DNA of 64,000 bases from CAUZJF01 sp965248605 (GCA_965248605.1 CBDFJV010000006.1:620001-684000); one strand, 5' to 3'; shown: positions 17,516 through 27,247, counted from the first letter of the stretch. The notes: a model not told the origin generated them from the sequence alone. Made by a program: numbers and translations.

Positions 17516-18847
17516 CTAACGCAGCATCTTCGTGATTCCACCAAGACCCTTGCCAGACGCGACCTGGCGCATCATTTTCTGCATCTGGCGGAACTGGTTT
17601 AGCAACTGGTTGATGTCCTGAGGGGCGGTGCCGCTGCCACGGGCGATCCGACGACGTCTACTACCCCCGATGAGCTCGGGATGGCGCCGCTCGTCCGGCG
17701 TCATCGAATAGATGATTGCCTCCGTCTTTTTTAGCTGCGCCTCCGACAGCTCTTCCGACGGCAGGCGGCCTTTGAGCGAGGACATTCCAGGAATCATCTC
17801 CATGATCTGGCCGAGGGGCCCCATGCTCTTGAGCTGCTGGAGCTGTTGTAGGAAATCGTCGAGATCGAAGGTGGCCTCGAGTATCTTCTTCTCGAGCTTC
17901 GCCGCCTGGTCCTCGTCGATGCCCGCCTCGGTCTTCTCGATGAGGGTGAGCATGTCCCCCATGCCGAGGATCCTCGAAGCGAGGCGGTCGGGGTAAAACT
18001 GTTCCAGCGCGTCGACTCTCTCTCCGGTGCCGATGAACTTGATCGGCACGCCCGTGACCGAGACGATAGAAAGAGCGGCGCCGCCTCTCGCATCCCCGTC
18101 TAGCTTGGTCAGTACGAGGCCCGTCAGTCCTACACGGGAGTGAAACTCAGTCGCGGCGGTGACCGCGTCCTGGCCGGTCATCGAGTCGACGACCAGCAGG
18201 GTTTCGGCGGGCGAAAGCGCGGCTTTCACGTCCACTAGCTCTTGCATGAGCTCGTCGTCGATCTGGAAACGACCTCCTGTGTCCACTATGGTCCATGCGG
18301 CGTTCAGGGCGCCGGCCCGTTTTATTCCATCCCTGGCAACCTCAACCATCGACTTCGATGTCCCGTCCTGGTAGACCTCTACGTCGATCTGTTTGCCGAG
18401 CGTCTCAAGTTGCTGGATCGCAGCAGGGCGACGAAGGTCACCGGCGACGAGGATAGGCAGCTGGCCCGACTGCTTGAGATGCCTGGCGAGCTTCGCCGAC
18501 GTGGTGGTCTTGCCTGAGCCGTTCAGACCGACCATCATGACAACCGACGGCGGGCTGTCGGCCGGCTGGAGACGCTGGACGCCGCCGCCGAGGACGCCGG
18601 TGATCTCCTCGTTGGTGATCTTGACGACCTGCTGGCCAGGGCTGAGGCTCTTGAGGACCTCGCCCTCCAGAGTCCGTTCACGTATTCGTGCGACGAGGTC
18701 CCGGGCGACACGGAAGTTGACGTCGGCCTCGAGTAGTGCGAGACGCACCTCGCGGAGCGCCTCGTCGACATCCTTTTCGGTGAGCCGTCCCTTGCTGCCT
18801 AGCCTTGCAAGGACGCCGTTCAATTTTTCTGATAGGACTTCAAACAT
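17516..18847 (-). CDS. ffh: Signal recognition particle GTPase Ffh
   Basis: 443 residues: N domain, GTPase G domain (G1 GLNGSGKTT near 107, TKLDGDARGG, GTGERVDALEQF) and a methionine-rich M domain (about 300-443: KSMGPLGQIMEMIPGM, QMQKMMRQVASGKGLGG). With 4.5S RNA it targets nascent membrane proteins to FtsY. The G3 motif reads DTGGRF instead of the usual DTAGR, a mild variation. It stands alone between the tRNA-Ser and the M28 peptidase gene. Confidence 0.97.
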   Translation of the reverse strand: MFEVLSEKLNGVLARLGSKGRLTEKDVDEALREVRLALLEADVNFRVARDLVARIRERTLEGEVLKSLSPGQQVVKITNEEITGVLGGGVQRLQPADSPPSVVMMVGLNGSGKTTTSAKLARHLKQSGQLPILVAGDLRRPAAIQQLETLGKQIDVEVYQDGTSKSMVEVARDGIKRAGALNAAWTIVDTGGRFQIDDELMQELVDVKAALSPAETLLVVDSMTGQDAVTAATEFHSRVGLTGLVLTKLDGDARGGAALSIVSVTGVPIKFIGTGERVDALEQFYPDRLASRILGMGDMLTLIEKTEAGIDEDQAAKLEKKILEATFDLDDFLQQLQQLKSMGPLGQIMEMIPGMSSLKGRLPSEELSEAQLKKTEAIIYSMTPDERRHPELIGGSRRRRIARGSGTAPQDINQLLNQFRQMQKMMRQVASGKGLGGITKMLR

Positions 18848-19039
18848 TTATTGCTCCGAGCTCCGCGAACAGGGTCCGCACGTCCGGGGATGTGCGTCTC
18901 AGCCGCTGACGGCCAACTCACGCACGATTGTAGGTAGAGAGCGAATCACCGGTCAAGGTCGGTCGGCCGAGAGGAAGCGACGACAGCTCAGTCGAGGTAG
19001 CGGAGTGGCCGCAGTCGGGAGGCGCCTGTACCGTTCGCC

Positions 19040-20542
19040 CTACCCTTCCGACAGCACGTCCAGGAGTCCTAAAGCAAGGGCCGCCGAGCTACCCATAAGC
19101 TCGCGTTGGACGAACTCGAGCTTGTCGTCGATGGTGTGGATACGGGAGAAGTCGTCGGCGAGAAAGAACACCACAGGGATGTCGACAGCCGCGAAGGACG
19201 CATGATCGCTGCTGCCACCATCGAGGCCGAGTGAGGCTCGCCTCTGGACGACGATGTCGTTCTTTCTTCCGTAATCCAGAATCTTATCCGTGAGGTTGAA
19301 GCTTCCGAGAACGCCGGTGACCGGCCCGGTGGACAGAGCGTCGAAATTCAGCATCGCCAGTATGTTTCGCTGTTCCTCTTCGGTCAACGATGCGACGTAA
19401 TGCTTGCTCCCCAGCAGGCCGACCTCCTCGGAGCCGAAGGGCACGAAGCGGAGAGTGAAGGGAAACGAGCGATCGGAGACCTCGCTGGCTATGGCAAGCA
19501 GGGTGGCGATGCCTGAGCCGTTGTCGTTGGCCCCGGGAACGTTCGGGACCGTGTCGTAGTGCCCACCAAGGACGATGACGCCGTCGCCATCACCGGCGGC
19601 CAGCTTCTCCGCAACGACATTCCAGGTGTTATGTGTCTCGTACACCACTGCAACTTCCGCGGCTGATTGTCCCGCACTGACCAGCGCTTTCACAGCGACA
19701 CCGTCCTGCCGAGAGATTGCTACTGCAGGTATGCTCGCGGTACTGGCGAGTCGACCGCTGAAACCGCCGATCACGTTGTTGTAAACAACCGCAGCTACGG
19801 CGCCGGCGTCGGCTACGCGGGTTACTTTCTCCTCGAAGGTTATGTCGCCACGCTCGATCAGGGCGATCTTGCCTTCTAGAGCGGCACTCTCGACGTCGGA
19901 CTCGAATGCTCTGCCCACGTCGACCAGAGTTCCGGAGGCGCGTCCTCTACCCGAGTTCGTCATCGGGAACCCGACGACCTGGTGCGGCGTCTGTGATTTG
20001 ACCGTGAGTACGGGGGCCTCAGGCGAAAGGAGCTCAACCGTGAACGGCTGGAGCCTCGCGTCGTAGCCCATCGACCTGAACTCCTCAACCAGGTAGTCAG
20101 CAGCGGCCTTCTCCTGATCGGTGGCACTGGCACGCGGACTGTAATCCCCGGTCAAGGTGACGAGTTCGTCCCAGGCCCGATCCCCGAGGTGCGCGACCCA
20201 CGCTGTGACCGTACCAGCTTGTGCTTCTTCGGTGGGAACGGCGGCGACCGAGGCGGTTGCTTCGGCCGCCGGAGGACTTGTGGTCGCAACCGTCCCCATC
20301 GAAGAAACCGAGCGTTCGGCTGTCGTCGTGACGGCGGCGGACGACCCGCCTGACGTTAAGACTGCTGCAGCGGGGGGCTCGGGCGAAACGACCGCCTCAG
20401 GCATGGCCTCGCCCGAGGATGCCTCGGCCGCGACCTGAGCCACCCCGGTCGTACCGGCCGGGGTGTCGGTTGAGCCGCAGGCGACGAACCAGACGAAACT
20501 GGTCAGGAGCAGGCCAGCGAGCAGCCAGTTTTTTCTACTCAA
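19040..20542 (-). CDS. M28-family zinc aminopeptidase lipoprotein with PA domain
   Basis: 500 residues. Lipoprotein signal with lipobox WFVAC, a Thr/Ala/Ser-rich linker to about residue 105, then an M28 peptidase with an inserted PA domain (about 195-300: GKIALIERGDITFEEKV). Zinc ligands are visible: GGHYDTVP, GANDNGSGIA, FGSEEVGLLGS, LNFDALS and the final DHASF. Expected to release N-terminal amino acids from peptides outside the cytoplasmic membrane. Start is a TTG at 20542 preceded by GGAGA. Confidence 0.92.
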   Translation of the reverse strand: MSRKNWLLAGLLLTSFVWFVACGSTDTPAGTTGVAQVAAEASSGEAMPEAVVSPEPPAAAVLTSGGSSAAVTTTAERSVSSMGTVATTSPPAAEATASVAAVPTEEAQAGTVTAWVAHLGDRAWDELVTLTGDYSPRASATDQEKAAADYLVEEFRSMGYDARLQPFTVELLSPEAPVLTVKSQTPHQVVGFPMTNSGRGRASGTLVDVGRAFESDVESAALEGKIALIERGDITFEEKVTRVADAGAVAAVVYNNVIGGFSGRLASTASIPAVAISRQDGVAVKALVSAGQSAAEVAVVYETHNTWNVVAEKLAAGDGDGVIVLGGHYDTVPNVPGANDNGSGIATLLAIASEVSDRSFPFTLRFVPFGSEEVGLLGSKHYVASLTEEEQRNILAMLNFDALSTGPVTGVLGSFNLTDKILDYGRKNDIVVQRRASLGLDGGSSDHASFAAVDIPVVFFLADDFSRIHTIDDKLEFVQRELMGSSAALALGLLDVLSEG

Positions 20543-20643
20543 GTCGTTCTCCGGCGAAGTGTCTAGGACCTGGTCGATCGTTCACCAATGATAACGCTGA
20601 GTGAAGCTGCTCGTTAGGCCATAACCACCTGCGCCAAGCACGC

Positions 20644-20677
20644 AAAAAGGGGGAGTCCGCGGGTGGACTCCCCCTTT
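20644..20677 (-). terminator. Rho-independent terminator after gyrA
   Basis: AAAGGGGGAGTCC pairs with GGACTCCCCCTTT around a GCGGGT loop, with A and T tracts on both sides. It lies 19 bases beyond the gyrA stop and could work in both directions. Confidence 0.85.
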
Positions 20678-20695
20678 GTAGAGCTACAGGCCTAG

Positions 20696-23218
20696 CTAGT
20701 CCAGCGCTTTAGGCGGCACCTTCCCGTTGCCCTTGCCATTGGTCTGCGAGAAGGGAGGCATCTTGACCTCTTCGGGGACTTCGAAGTCGCCGACGCACGC
20801 CATGGACGCTACCGAGTCGCCCGGCTCAGGCTTGAATATGGTGACACCCTGGGTGGCTCGTCCCGTGTTGCGTATCTCGGATATGCTGGTCCGGATGACC
20901 TGGGCCTTCCGCGAGACGACGTATACCTCGTCGCTGTCGGCGATGACCTGGGCGGCGGCGAGCTTGCCGGTCTTCCGGGTGATGTTCAGCGTCTTGATGC
21001 CAGACCCAGCCCTCCCCTGCCGGCGATACCGGTTCAGGTCGGTGAGCTTGCCGAAACCGTTCTTGCTAATGACCAGCAGCTTGCTGTCGGGAACGGCGAT
21101 GTCCGCTGCGACTACCCTGTCCTTATCGGCGAGGACCATCCCTTTGACTCCACCGGCCGCCCTGTGTCTAGCCTTGATTTCGGCGATAGGGAACCGGATC
21201 GACATGCCGCCCTCGGTCACCATTATGAGGTCGTCCTCATCGGTGACGAGGCGTGCGGTAACCAGCTCGTCGTCCGGTTTAAGGATCATGATGTTGAGGC
21301 CGCGTCTCGTGATGTTTGCGAGTTCTCCAAGCGCTACCCGCTTGACGATGCCCTTGCGCGTTGCCATTACGAGGAAAAGGTCATGCTCTTCAAGACTCGG
21401 TACCCCGAGGACCGCGTTAACCTGTTCGCCTTCGGTCAGCGCCACTACGTTGACGACAGGCACACCTCTAGTGTTCCTTGAGGTGTCGGCCCTTAGCTCG
21501 TAAGAGGTTAGTCTCAGAACCCTGCCCCGGTCCGTGAAGAACAGTAAGGTGTCGTGCGTGTCTCCGACGAGGATGTGACCCACCGGGTCATCTTCCCTGG
21601 TCCTCATGCTCGAGACGCCCTTACCGCCGCGGTGCTGACTACGGTACGTGCTCGCCGGGATGCGCTTGATGTAGCCGCCCTTGCTGAGCGTCACTACGAC
21701 CTGCTCGTGGGGCTCGAGCTCTTCGCGCCGGAAGTCCTCGACCGATCCTCTTATCTCAGTGCGCCTGGCGCCGCGCATCTTCTTCTTGAGCTCTTCGGTC
21801 TCTTCTCTAACTTCGGCAAGAATCTTGGTCGGATCAGCCAGCAGCTCCTCGAGCTCTCGTATCCTCTCCCGCAGCTGTTGGAACTCGCTCTCGATCTTCT
21901 CTCGCTCCAGCGCCGCGATACGGCGGAGTTGCATGTCCAGAATCGCCTGGGCCTGAAGTTCGTCGAGGTCGTACCATTCCATGAGCCCATTTCGTGCGGT
22001 CTCTACGTCCCTGGCGTTCCGGATGAGGGCTATGATGGCGTCGAGGTTCGAGAGGGCTATCCGCAGGCCCTCGAGAATGTGGGCCCGCTGCTGGGCCTTA
22101 TTGAGCTCGAACTTCGCGCGGCGGGAGACTACCTCTCGCCGGAAGTCGACGTAGTACTGCAAGGCCTGTTTGAGGTTGATGACCCGCGGGGTGCCATCCA
22201 CGATGGCCAGCATATTCACGGAGAAGGTGCTCTGCATCGCCGTGAACTTGTACAGATTGTTGAGGATCACGAGGCCCTGGGCTCCCGGGCGCATCTCCAT
22301 GACGATCCGCATGCCCTTGCGGTTGGACTCGTCCCGTATGTCGGAGATCCCCTCAAGGCGCTTGCTCTTGACCAGCATCGCGATCTTCTCGATCAGGTTC
22401 GCTTTGTTGACCATGTAAGGAAGCTCGGTGACCACGATCCTCATCCGGCCAGCGTGTTTGGGAGTTTCTATCTCGGCGGTGGCGCGGACAATTATCTGGC
22501 CCCGCCCAGTCGCATACGCGCTTCTGATGCCTTCACGCCCCATGATCGTCGAGCCGGTAGGGAAGTCCGGGCCTTTGACGTGCCGGTTCAGGTCCTCGAC
22601 CGTAGCCTCGGGGTTGTCCATAAGATGGATGGCCCCGTTGCAGACTTCGGTCGCATTTTGGGGAGGGATGTTCGTCGCCATACCAACTGCGATGCCGGTA
22701 GCGCCGTTGACCAGCATATTGGGAAGTCTGGCCGGAAGGACGACCGGCTCCTTGAGGGTGCCGTCGAAATTGTCGTCGAAGTCGACGGTGTCCTGGTCGA
22801 GATTGACGAGCATCTCTTCGGCGGCGGTCGTGAGCTTGGCCTCGGTGTACCGCATGGCCGCAGGCGGATCGCCGTCTACGCTACCGTAGTTGCCCTGCCC
22901 GTCGACGAGAGGCACACGCATCGAGAAAGGCTGCGCCAGCCGGACCATCGCGTCGTAGACCGCCTGGTCGCCATGAGGGTGGTACTTACCAAGGACTTCA
23001 CCAACGAGCCGAGCGCTCTTTTTGAACGACGAGTTGGGCCGCATGCCCAGGTCGTTCATGGCGTAGAGGATCCGGCGCTGCACCGGCTTGAGGCCATCGC
23101 GCACGTCGGGCAGGGCCCGAGAGACGATGACACTCATTGCGTACTCCATGTAGGAGGTACGCATCTCCTCTTCTATCTCGGTCGGCCTGATAAAGCCGAA
23201 TTCGGTCTTGGTAACCAT
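20696..23218 (-). CDS. gyrA: DNA gyrase subunit A
   Basis: 840 residues: winged-helix/tower domain with catalytic Tyr in AAMRYTEAKL, coiled-coil, and a six-blade C-terminal domain with the GyrA-box QHRGGKG that distinguishes gyrase from topoisomerase IV. With GyrB it introduces negative supercoils. The quinolone-determining segment reads HPHGDQAVYD: the residue equivalent to E. coli Ser83 is Gln while Asp87 is kept. gyrB is not in the window. Confidence 0.97.
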   Translation of the reverse strand: MVTKTEFGFIRPTEIEEEMRTSYMEYAMSVIVSRALPDVRDGLKPVQRRILYAMNDLGMRPNSSFKKSARLVGEVLGKYHPHGDQAVYDAMVRLAQPFSMRVPLVDGQGNYGSVDGDPPAAMRYTEAKLTTAAEEMLVNLDQDTVDFDDNFDGTLKEPVVLPARLPNMLVNGATGIAVGMATNIPPQNATEVCNGAIHLMDNPEATVEDLNRHVKGPDFPTGSTIMGREGIRSAYATGRGQIIVRATAEIETPKHAGRMRIVVTELPYMVNKANLIEKIAMLVKSKRLEGISDIRDESNRKGMRIVMEMRPGAQGLVILNNLYKFTAMQSTFSVNMLAIVDGTPRVINLKQALQYYVDFRREVVSRRAKFELNKAQQRAHILEGLRIALSNLDAIIALIRNARDVETARNGLMEWYDLDELQAQAILDMQLRRIAALEREKIESEFQQLRERIRELEELLADPTKILAEVREETEELKKKMRGARRTEIRGSVEDFRREELEPHEQVVVTLSKGGYIKRIPASTYRSQHRGGKGVSSMRTREDDPVGHILVGDTHDTLLFFTDRGRVLRLTSYELRADTSRNTRGVPVVNVVALTEGEQVNAVLGVPSLEEHDLFLVMATRKGIVKRVALGELANITRRGLNIMILKPDDELVTARLVTDEDDLIMVTEGGMSIRFPIAEIKARHRAAGGVKGMVLADKDRVVAADIAVPDSKLLVISKNGFGKLTDLNRYRRQGRAGSGIKTLNITRKTGKLAAAQVIADSDEVYVVSRKAQVIRTSISEIRNTGRATQGVTIFKPEPGDSVASMACVGDFEVPEEVKMPPFSQTNGKGNGKVPPKALD

Positions 23219-23771
23219 CTACGACTCCTAAGTCAGCTAGTGTGCCGTGATGCTGGCGAGTGCGCCTGAGCCAGCTACCGTACCTTATCCCAATACCCTC
23301 GACGTGATGCAACCGCGGCTACCGGCATCCGCAGACGACGACGTTGCCACACGTCAAGTCATGTGCAGTTTTGGGGATGAATAACGCCGGTCTCGACACC
23401 GCCCATTATTACTATAGCACCTCGTTTTTGTCCACTATATATTGGGCCGTTTTTTTGTCATACAACCTTCTGTGGCGCAAATCTGAGAAGAGGACGACGT
23501 CTTTGAAAAAGGCCCGAGTTGGTCTCCGGAGGGGCCGCGGCCCCTCCGGAGTGCTTTGGGGGACCCTCCCATGCACCTCGGGGCGTGTGGGAAGGTCGGT
23601 ATTGGCCCACCGGCCAACACGGGGTATTGGCACACGGGCCAACACGCAACACAAAGTCTAGGGATGCCACAGACCACATTCAACCTTTGTCCGGACAAAT
23701 GCCATTACGTTGTGGCATTTGGTAAGCAGAGCGGCTAGAATGGTAGGGAAGTTCCGTTGGGACCGGTGTTA
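23219..23771. other. Intergenic region with palindromes
   Basis: No credible gene in about 550 bases. It holds a GC-rich 28-bp palindrome centred near 23537 (CTCCGGAGGGGCCG half), a direct repeat built on TATTGGCNCAC and GGCCAACAC, and the nested palindromes just before the DUF5343 gene. Confidence 0.6.
23664..23720. promoter_or_regulatory. Nested palindromes upstream of the DUF5343 gene
   Basis: A perfect 14-bp palindrome TTTGTCCGGACAAA (23686-23699) sits between ATGCCACA (23664-23671) and its inverse TGTGGCAT (23711-23718). A second stem AAATGCCA/TGGCATTT spans 23697-23720. Likely operator sites; the binding protein is unknown. Confidence 0.45.
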
Positions 23772-24536
23772 ATGCCACAAACTCGCGACCGTTCGGCGAT
23801 CGGTAATGTCTCTGAGGACGGCCAACGGGCCGCTTCACCTCCTTACGTGAGCTTCAGTACCTTCAGGACGCTGCTGGAATGGCTCAAAGACGAAGGCGTA
23901 CCGCTGAGGTTCGACCGTTCCTTCTGGCAAATAAAGTTCAGCGGCAGCAACGGCACCCAGCTTGTAACAGCCTTGAGATTCCTCGGTCTGCTGGAGGGGG
24001 TCCGACCACGTCCCGACCTGGAACGGCTGGTCAACGCCTCCCCCGACGAGCGCCGGTTCGTTCTGGCCGGGCTGCTGATCGACGCGTACGAGGCAGTGCC
24101 CTTCGACGAGCTGTCGCGGGCCACGCCCGCGATGGTAAGGACGTGGTTCCGGGCGTACCCTATCGACGGCAACACCGCGCGCAAGGCGGTCTCGTTTTTC
24201 GTCAACGCCGCGAAGGATGCCGACATCCCGTTATCGAACGCCGTCCGCAAGATGGCCAGAAGCAAGTCTAGCGGCCATTTCGGCGATCGGCACGCTACTC
24301 GCCGAAGCGCCGCGTCGCAGTCCATCGGGGATACCGTCGCGTCCGGCGGGGTCTCCGCACTACCATCGCTCCACCTGGGGCAGTCGCACAACCAGTCCGT
24401 CATCGCTCTGGAGAGCGGCGGCGTGATTACCGTGGACGTGGACGTCGATCTCTTCAGTCTTTCAGACCGCGACCGGGAATTCGTCATGAAGCTCGTCGGG
24501 CTTACCCGGGCATACCCTTCGGGCGAAGAGAGCTGA
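23772..24536 (+). CDS. DUF5343 family protein
   Basis: 254 residues. SPPYVSFSTFRTLLEWLKDE, then RFDRSFWQIKFSGSNGTQLV and ALRFLGLLE, is the DUF5343 pattern, a small helical domain of unknown function that often occurs in mobile or defence-associated contexts. The C-terminal third is variable and ends in VDLFSLSDRDREFVMKLVGL, a motif also seen at the end of such proteins. ATG at 23772 chosen over an upstream TTG. It converges with the next gene, the two stops abutting. Confidence 0.65.
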   Translation: MPQTRDRSAIGNVSEDGQRAASPPYVSFSTFRTLLEWLKDEGVPLRFDRSFWQIKFSGSNGTQLVTALRFLGLLEGVRPRPDLERLVNASPDERRFVLAGLLIDAYEAVPFDELSRATPAMVRTWFRAYPIDGNTARKAVSFFVNAAKDADIPLSNAVRKMARSKSSGHFGDRHATRRSAASQSIGDTVASGGVSALPSLHLGQSHNQSVIALESGGVITVDVDVDLFSLSDRDREFVMKLVGLTRAYPSGEES

Positions 24537-25199
24537 CTAAGTCCTGTTTTCCTGCGACGAACGCCTCGCTCGCTCCACGAGGCCATCGAAGAGACGGTCG
24601 AAGTGAGGTGGGACCTCCAGCCGGCGCTCCGGGTGGAACTGCACTCCGATTACCCAGTCGTGCTCCGGGCTCTCCAGCGCCTCGATTACGCCGTCTTCGA
24701 GGGAATAGGCCGACGCCATAAGGCTGGCCGACTTCCGCACCTCGGTTATCCCCAGATGGTGCCGGCTGTTTACTCTAACGAACCCGCCCGACCCGACAAC
24801 GGCAGCCATCTTGCTTCCCGGGGAGATATAGATTCGGTGATACGAGGAGGTTTCTTCCCCGCCATCCCCACTCGGAGCGTGCTCCGGCACCTCCGCGACG
24901 CCACCGCCCGTCGCCAGATTCAGTGCCTGCATTCCACCCCCGACGGCCAGGAGGGCCATGCCGCGATCCATAGCGGCCCGGACGAGGTCTGTCGTCCATA
25001 GGTCGAAAGGCCCGCTCGACTCGCCGTCTTCACCGCAGACAAGAACCCCATCCAGTGACCGAAGCGTCTCTTGCACCGACTCTGATTGGCCCGACAGCAC
25101 CAACTGGGCCTCGCCGCCGGCGCGGTTGACCGCGCCGGCGCAACGCTCTACCGATGCGTCGGAATCCGCGGCTATCCCGATCTTTGGTCGTTGGGGCAT
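24537..25199 (-). CDS. Class I glutamine-amidotransferase-like protein (C26 type) lacking the catalytic Cys
   Basis: 220 residues with the flavodoxin-like fold of PuuD/C26 gamma-glutamyl hydrolases. The C-terminal VQFHPE with catalytic His and Glu is intact. However the nucleophile elbow, normally CRGMQ, reads GGGMQ (LLAVGGGMQAL, Gly87 at the Cys position), checked on the DNA. Thioester chemistry would be impossible. It may be a binding or regulatory homolog. It lies 32 bases after the ABC-F gene, probably co-transcribed with it. Confidence 0.75.
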   Translation of the reverse strand: MPQRPKIGIAADSDASVERCAGAVNRAGGEAQLVLSGQSESVQETLRSLDGVLVCGEDGESSGPFDLWTTDLVRAAMDRGMALLAVGGGMQALNLATGGGVAEVPEHAPSGDGGEETSSYHRIYISPGSKMAAVVGSGGFVRVNSRHHLGITEVRKSASLMASAYSLEDGVIEALESPEHDWVIGVQFHPERRLEVPPHFDRLFDGLVERARRSSQENRT

Positions 25200-25231
25200 G
25201 TCAAACGTTCGCTACCGGATGCGGTGTTGGC

Positions 25232-27112
25232 TCAGGAGTTTTCGACGGTCCACTGCTCGTATAGTTTATCGATCGCGCGCTGCGCCCGTTCCAGCTGGCG
25301 CTCGGCTCGGCGCCCGCCCCGGTGGTCTCGCGTGGCAAAAGCGTCGGCGACTGGGCGCTCCAACGACAGTTTCTCCGCCTCTGCCTCTCTGATCCGCTGC
25401 TCTAAGGCGGCGACCGAAGCCCTGCTTGCCGCCCTTTCCGCTCTGGCGCCGGCCCGGGTCTTCCCCCTGGTTGCGACCCGTCCGATAACCGGCGGCGCCG
25501 CTGTCTGCCTCGCGTTCCAGAAGTCGCTGAAGTTTCCACTGTACGACACCAGCCGACGCTCGCGCACCTCGACCACCCGGTCCACTACCTTGTCCAAAAA
25601 GTAGCGGTCATGCGAGACGACGAAGATCGTGCCTTTGAAGTCGTCCAGCGCTTCCTCGACGGCCTCGCGGCTCGGGATATCGAGGTGATTGGTCGGCTCA
25701 TCGAGAATCAGGAGGTTCGGCTGCATTGCGATGAGACGGGCTAGCTGCAGACGGTTCCTCTCCCCACCTGACAAATCGGCGACCCTTTTTTGCAGGTCTT
25801 CCCAGCCGAATAGAAACTTCCTCAAGAGCGCGAACGCTGCGTTGGAGGACATCGGCGCCGCCGATCTGATCTCGTCCACGATGGTCCGGTCCTTGCGCAG
25901 GACTTCCTGCTCCTGCGATGCGTAGCCGACCTGCATGCTGGGGCCAACACGTATGACCGAGCTGTCCCATGAGCCTTCTTCCACAACGTCGCGCAAAAGC
26001 GTGGTCTTGCCGCTGCCGTTGGGCCCGACCAGCGCCACGCGCTCGCCGGCTGCGATATCGAGGTCCGCGCCCTCGAAGAGAGTCAACTCGTCGAAGCTTT
26101 TCTTGTAGCCGCGGACCTGGAGAGCGACGTTAGCGTGAGTTTCCTCCGTCAAGAATTCGGCTTTGAAGGCCGACTCGTCCAGGACCGGCTTCTCGACCGC
26201 CTGCTTCTTCTCCCGAGCAAGCTGCGATTTTCGGGCCCTGAGCCGTTTGCCCCAGGCGGGGTCGGGATTGGAACGGGCGATCTGCTCGAACCGCTTGACC
26301 AGCGCCTCCAGTTGCGCCAGCCTCTTCTGGTTCGCAATGTAATCGGACTGCTGAGCAATAAGCTCGCGGAGCTTCGTTCCCCTGTACGCCGAGTACCCGC
26401 CTTTGTACTGGCGCACGCGTCCGTTTTCCAACTCCAGGACGCCGTCGACCACCCGGTCGAGCAGGTGGCGGTTGTGCGAGACCATCAGTACCGTGCCTTT
26501 GAACCGCGCCAGAAAGTCCTCTAGCCACGCGATTCCCATGTAATCGAGGTGGTTCGCCGGCTCGTCGAGCAGGAGGAAGTCGGGCTGGGCCAGTAAGGCG
26601 TGGGCTAGGGAAAGCACGTTCTTTTCGCCGCCCGACAGGGACTCGACCCGCTGGTCCTCCCTCCCGGGCAGACCAAGGGAGTCGAGCATCGTGCGCGCTC
26701 TCTGCCGCAACGTGTCGCCATCGATGCGGTCGTAGTCGTCGCGGGCCTTTTGATAGGCACGCAACGCCTTGTCCATCTCGGCTCCAGCAGACGTGGCGAG
26801 CCGCTCTTCCTGTTGTCGCAGCGACCCGATGAGCACCCGGTGGTCGGCGAGCAGCCAGTCTATAGCGGTGTGGTCCTCACCGCCCTCGACGTGTTGAGCT
26901 ACGTAGCCCACCTTGATGCCGGGCGCAAGGAAGACAGAGCCTTGTGTCGGGCTAGCTTGACTCTGAAGGACGCGCAGGACCGTCGTTTTACCCGAGCCGT
27001 TGGCTCCGATAAGCCCCAGCTTTTCTCTGGAGCTGATCTTGAATGAAAGCCCGTTTAGGACAATCTCACTGCCGTAGTGAGTGGTGACTTTTTGAAGGCT
27101 GGCGATCAACAT
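25232..27112 (-). CDS. ABC-F family ATPase (ribosome-associated, translation factor or resistance type)
   Basis: 626 residues with two ABC domains: GANGSGKTT with LSGGEKN and LLLDEPANHLD, then GPNGSGKTT with LSGGERN and LILDEPTNHLD, joined by a charged interdomain linker (about 235-320). A C-terminal coiled coil (about 545-626) follows. There are no membrane segments, so it acts on ribosomes in the cytosol like EttA/Uup or antibiotic-resistance ABC-Fs. AGGAGG precedes the ATG. A 280-base leader with its own promoter, a short ORF and several hairpins precedes it, the layout of antibiotic-induced ABC-F genes. Confidence 0.9.
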   Translation of the reverse strand: MLIASLQKVTTHYGSEIVLNGLSFKISSREKLGLIGANGSGKTTVLRVLQSQASPTQGSVFLAPGIKVGYVAQHVEGGEDHTAIDWLLADHRVLIGSLRQQEERLATSAGAEMDKALRAYQKARDDYDRIDGDTLRQRARTMLDSLGLPGREDQRVESLSGGEKNVLSLAHALLAQPDFLLLDEPANHLDYMGIAWLEDFLARFKGTVLMVSHNRHLLDRVVDGVLELENGRVRQYKGGYSAYRGTKLRELIAQQSDYIANQKRLAQLEALVKRFEQIARSNPDPAWGKRLRARKSQLAREKKQAVEKPVLDESAFKAEFLTEETHANVALQVRGYKKSFDELTLFEGADLDIAAGERVALVGPNGSGKTTLLRDVVEEGSWDSSVIRVGPSMQVGYASQEQEVLRKDRTIVDEIRSAAPMSSNAAFALLRKFLFGWEDLQKRVADLSGGERNRLQLARLIAMQPNLLILDEPTNHLDIPSREAVEEALDDFKGTIFVVSHDRYFLDKVVDRVVEVRERRLVSYSGNFSDFWNARQTAAPPVIGRVATRGKTRAGARAERAASRASVAALEQRIREAEAEKLSLERPVADAFATRDHRGGRRAERQLERAQRAIDKLYEQWTVENS

Positions 27113-27182
27113 GTGCGGGAAACCTCCTGGAAATCAGGTTCGTTCGGTTCCCCGCAAATCCGGCGCGGCTGTCGAGATATGA

Positions 27183-27210
27183 AAGAAGCCACGGTGTCCC
27201 GTGGCTTCTT
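27183..27210 (-). terminator. Attenuator-like hairpin in ABC-F leader
   Basis: A perfect 12-bp stem (AAGAAGCCACGG and its complement, 4-base loop) followed on the minus strand by TTTCAT. It lies 71 bases before the ABC-F start, downstream of the leader promoter. Confidence 0.6.
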
Positions 27211-27247
27211 GGATCAGTCTTTTAGATACCGCGGGAGAAAACGGGGA

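Noticed and set aside
21554..23269. 571-residue open frame antisense to gyrA
   Set aside because: It mirrors gyrA codon structure, has no recognisable domain and is rich in His/Asp/Arg as typical of GC-rich shadows.
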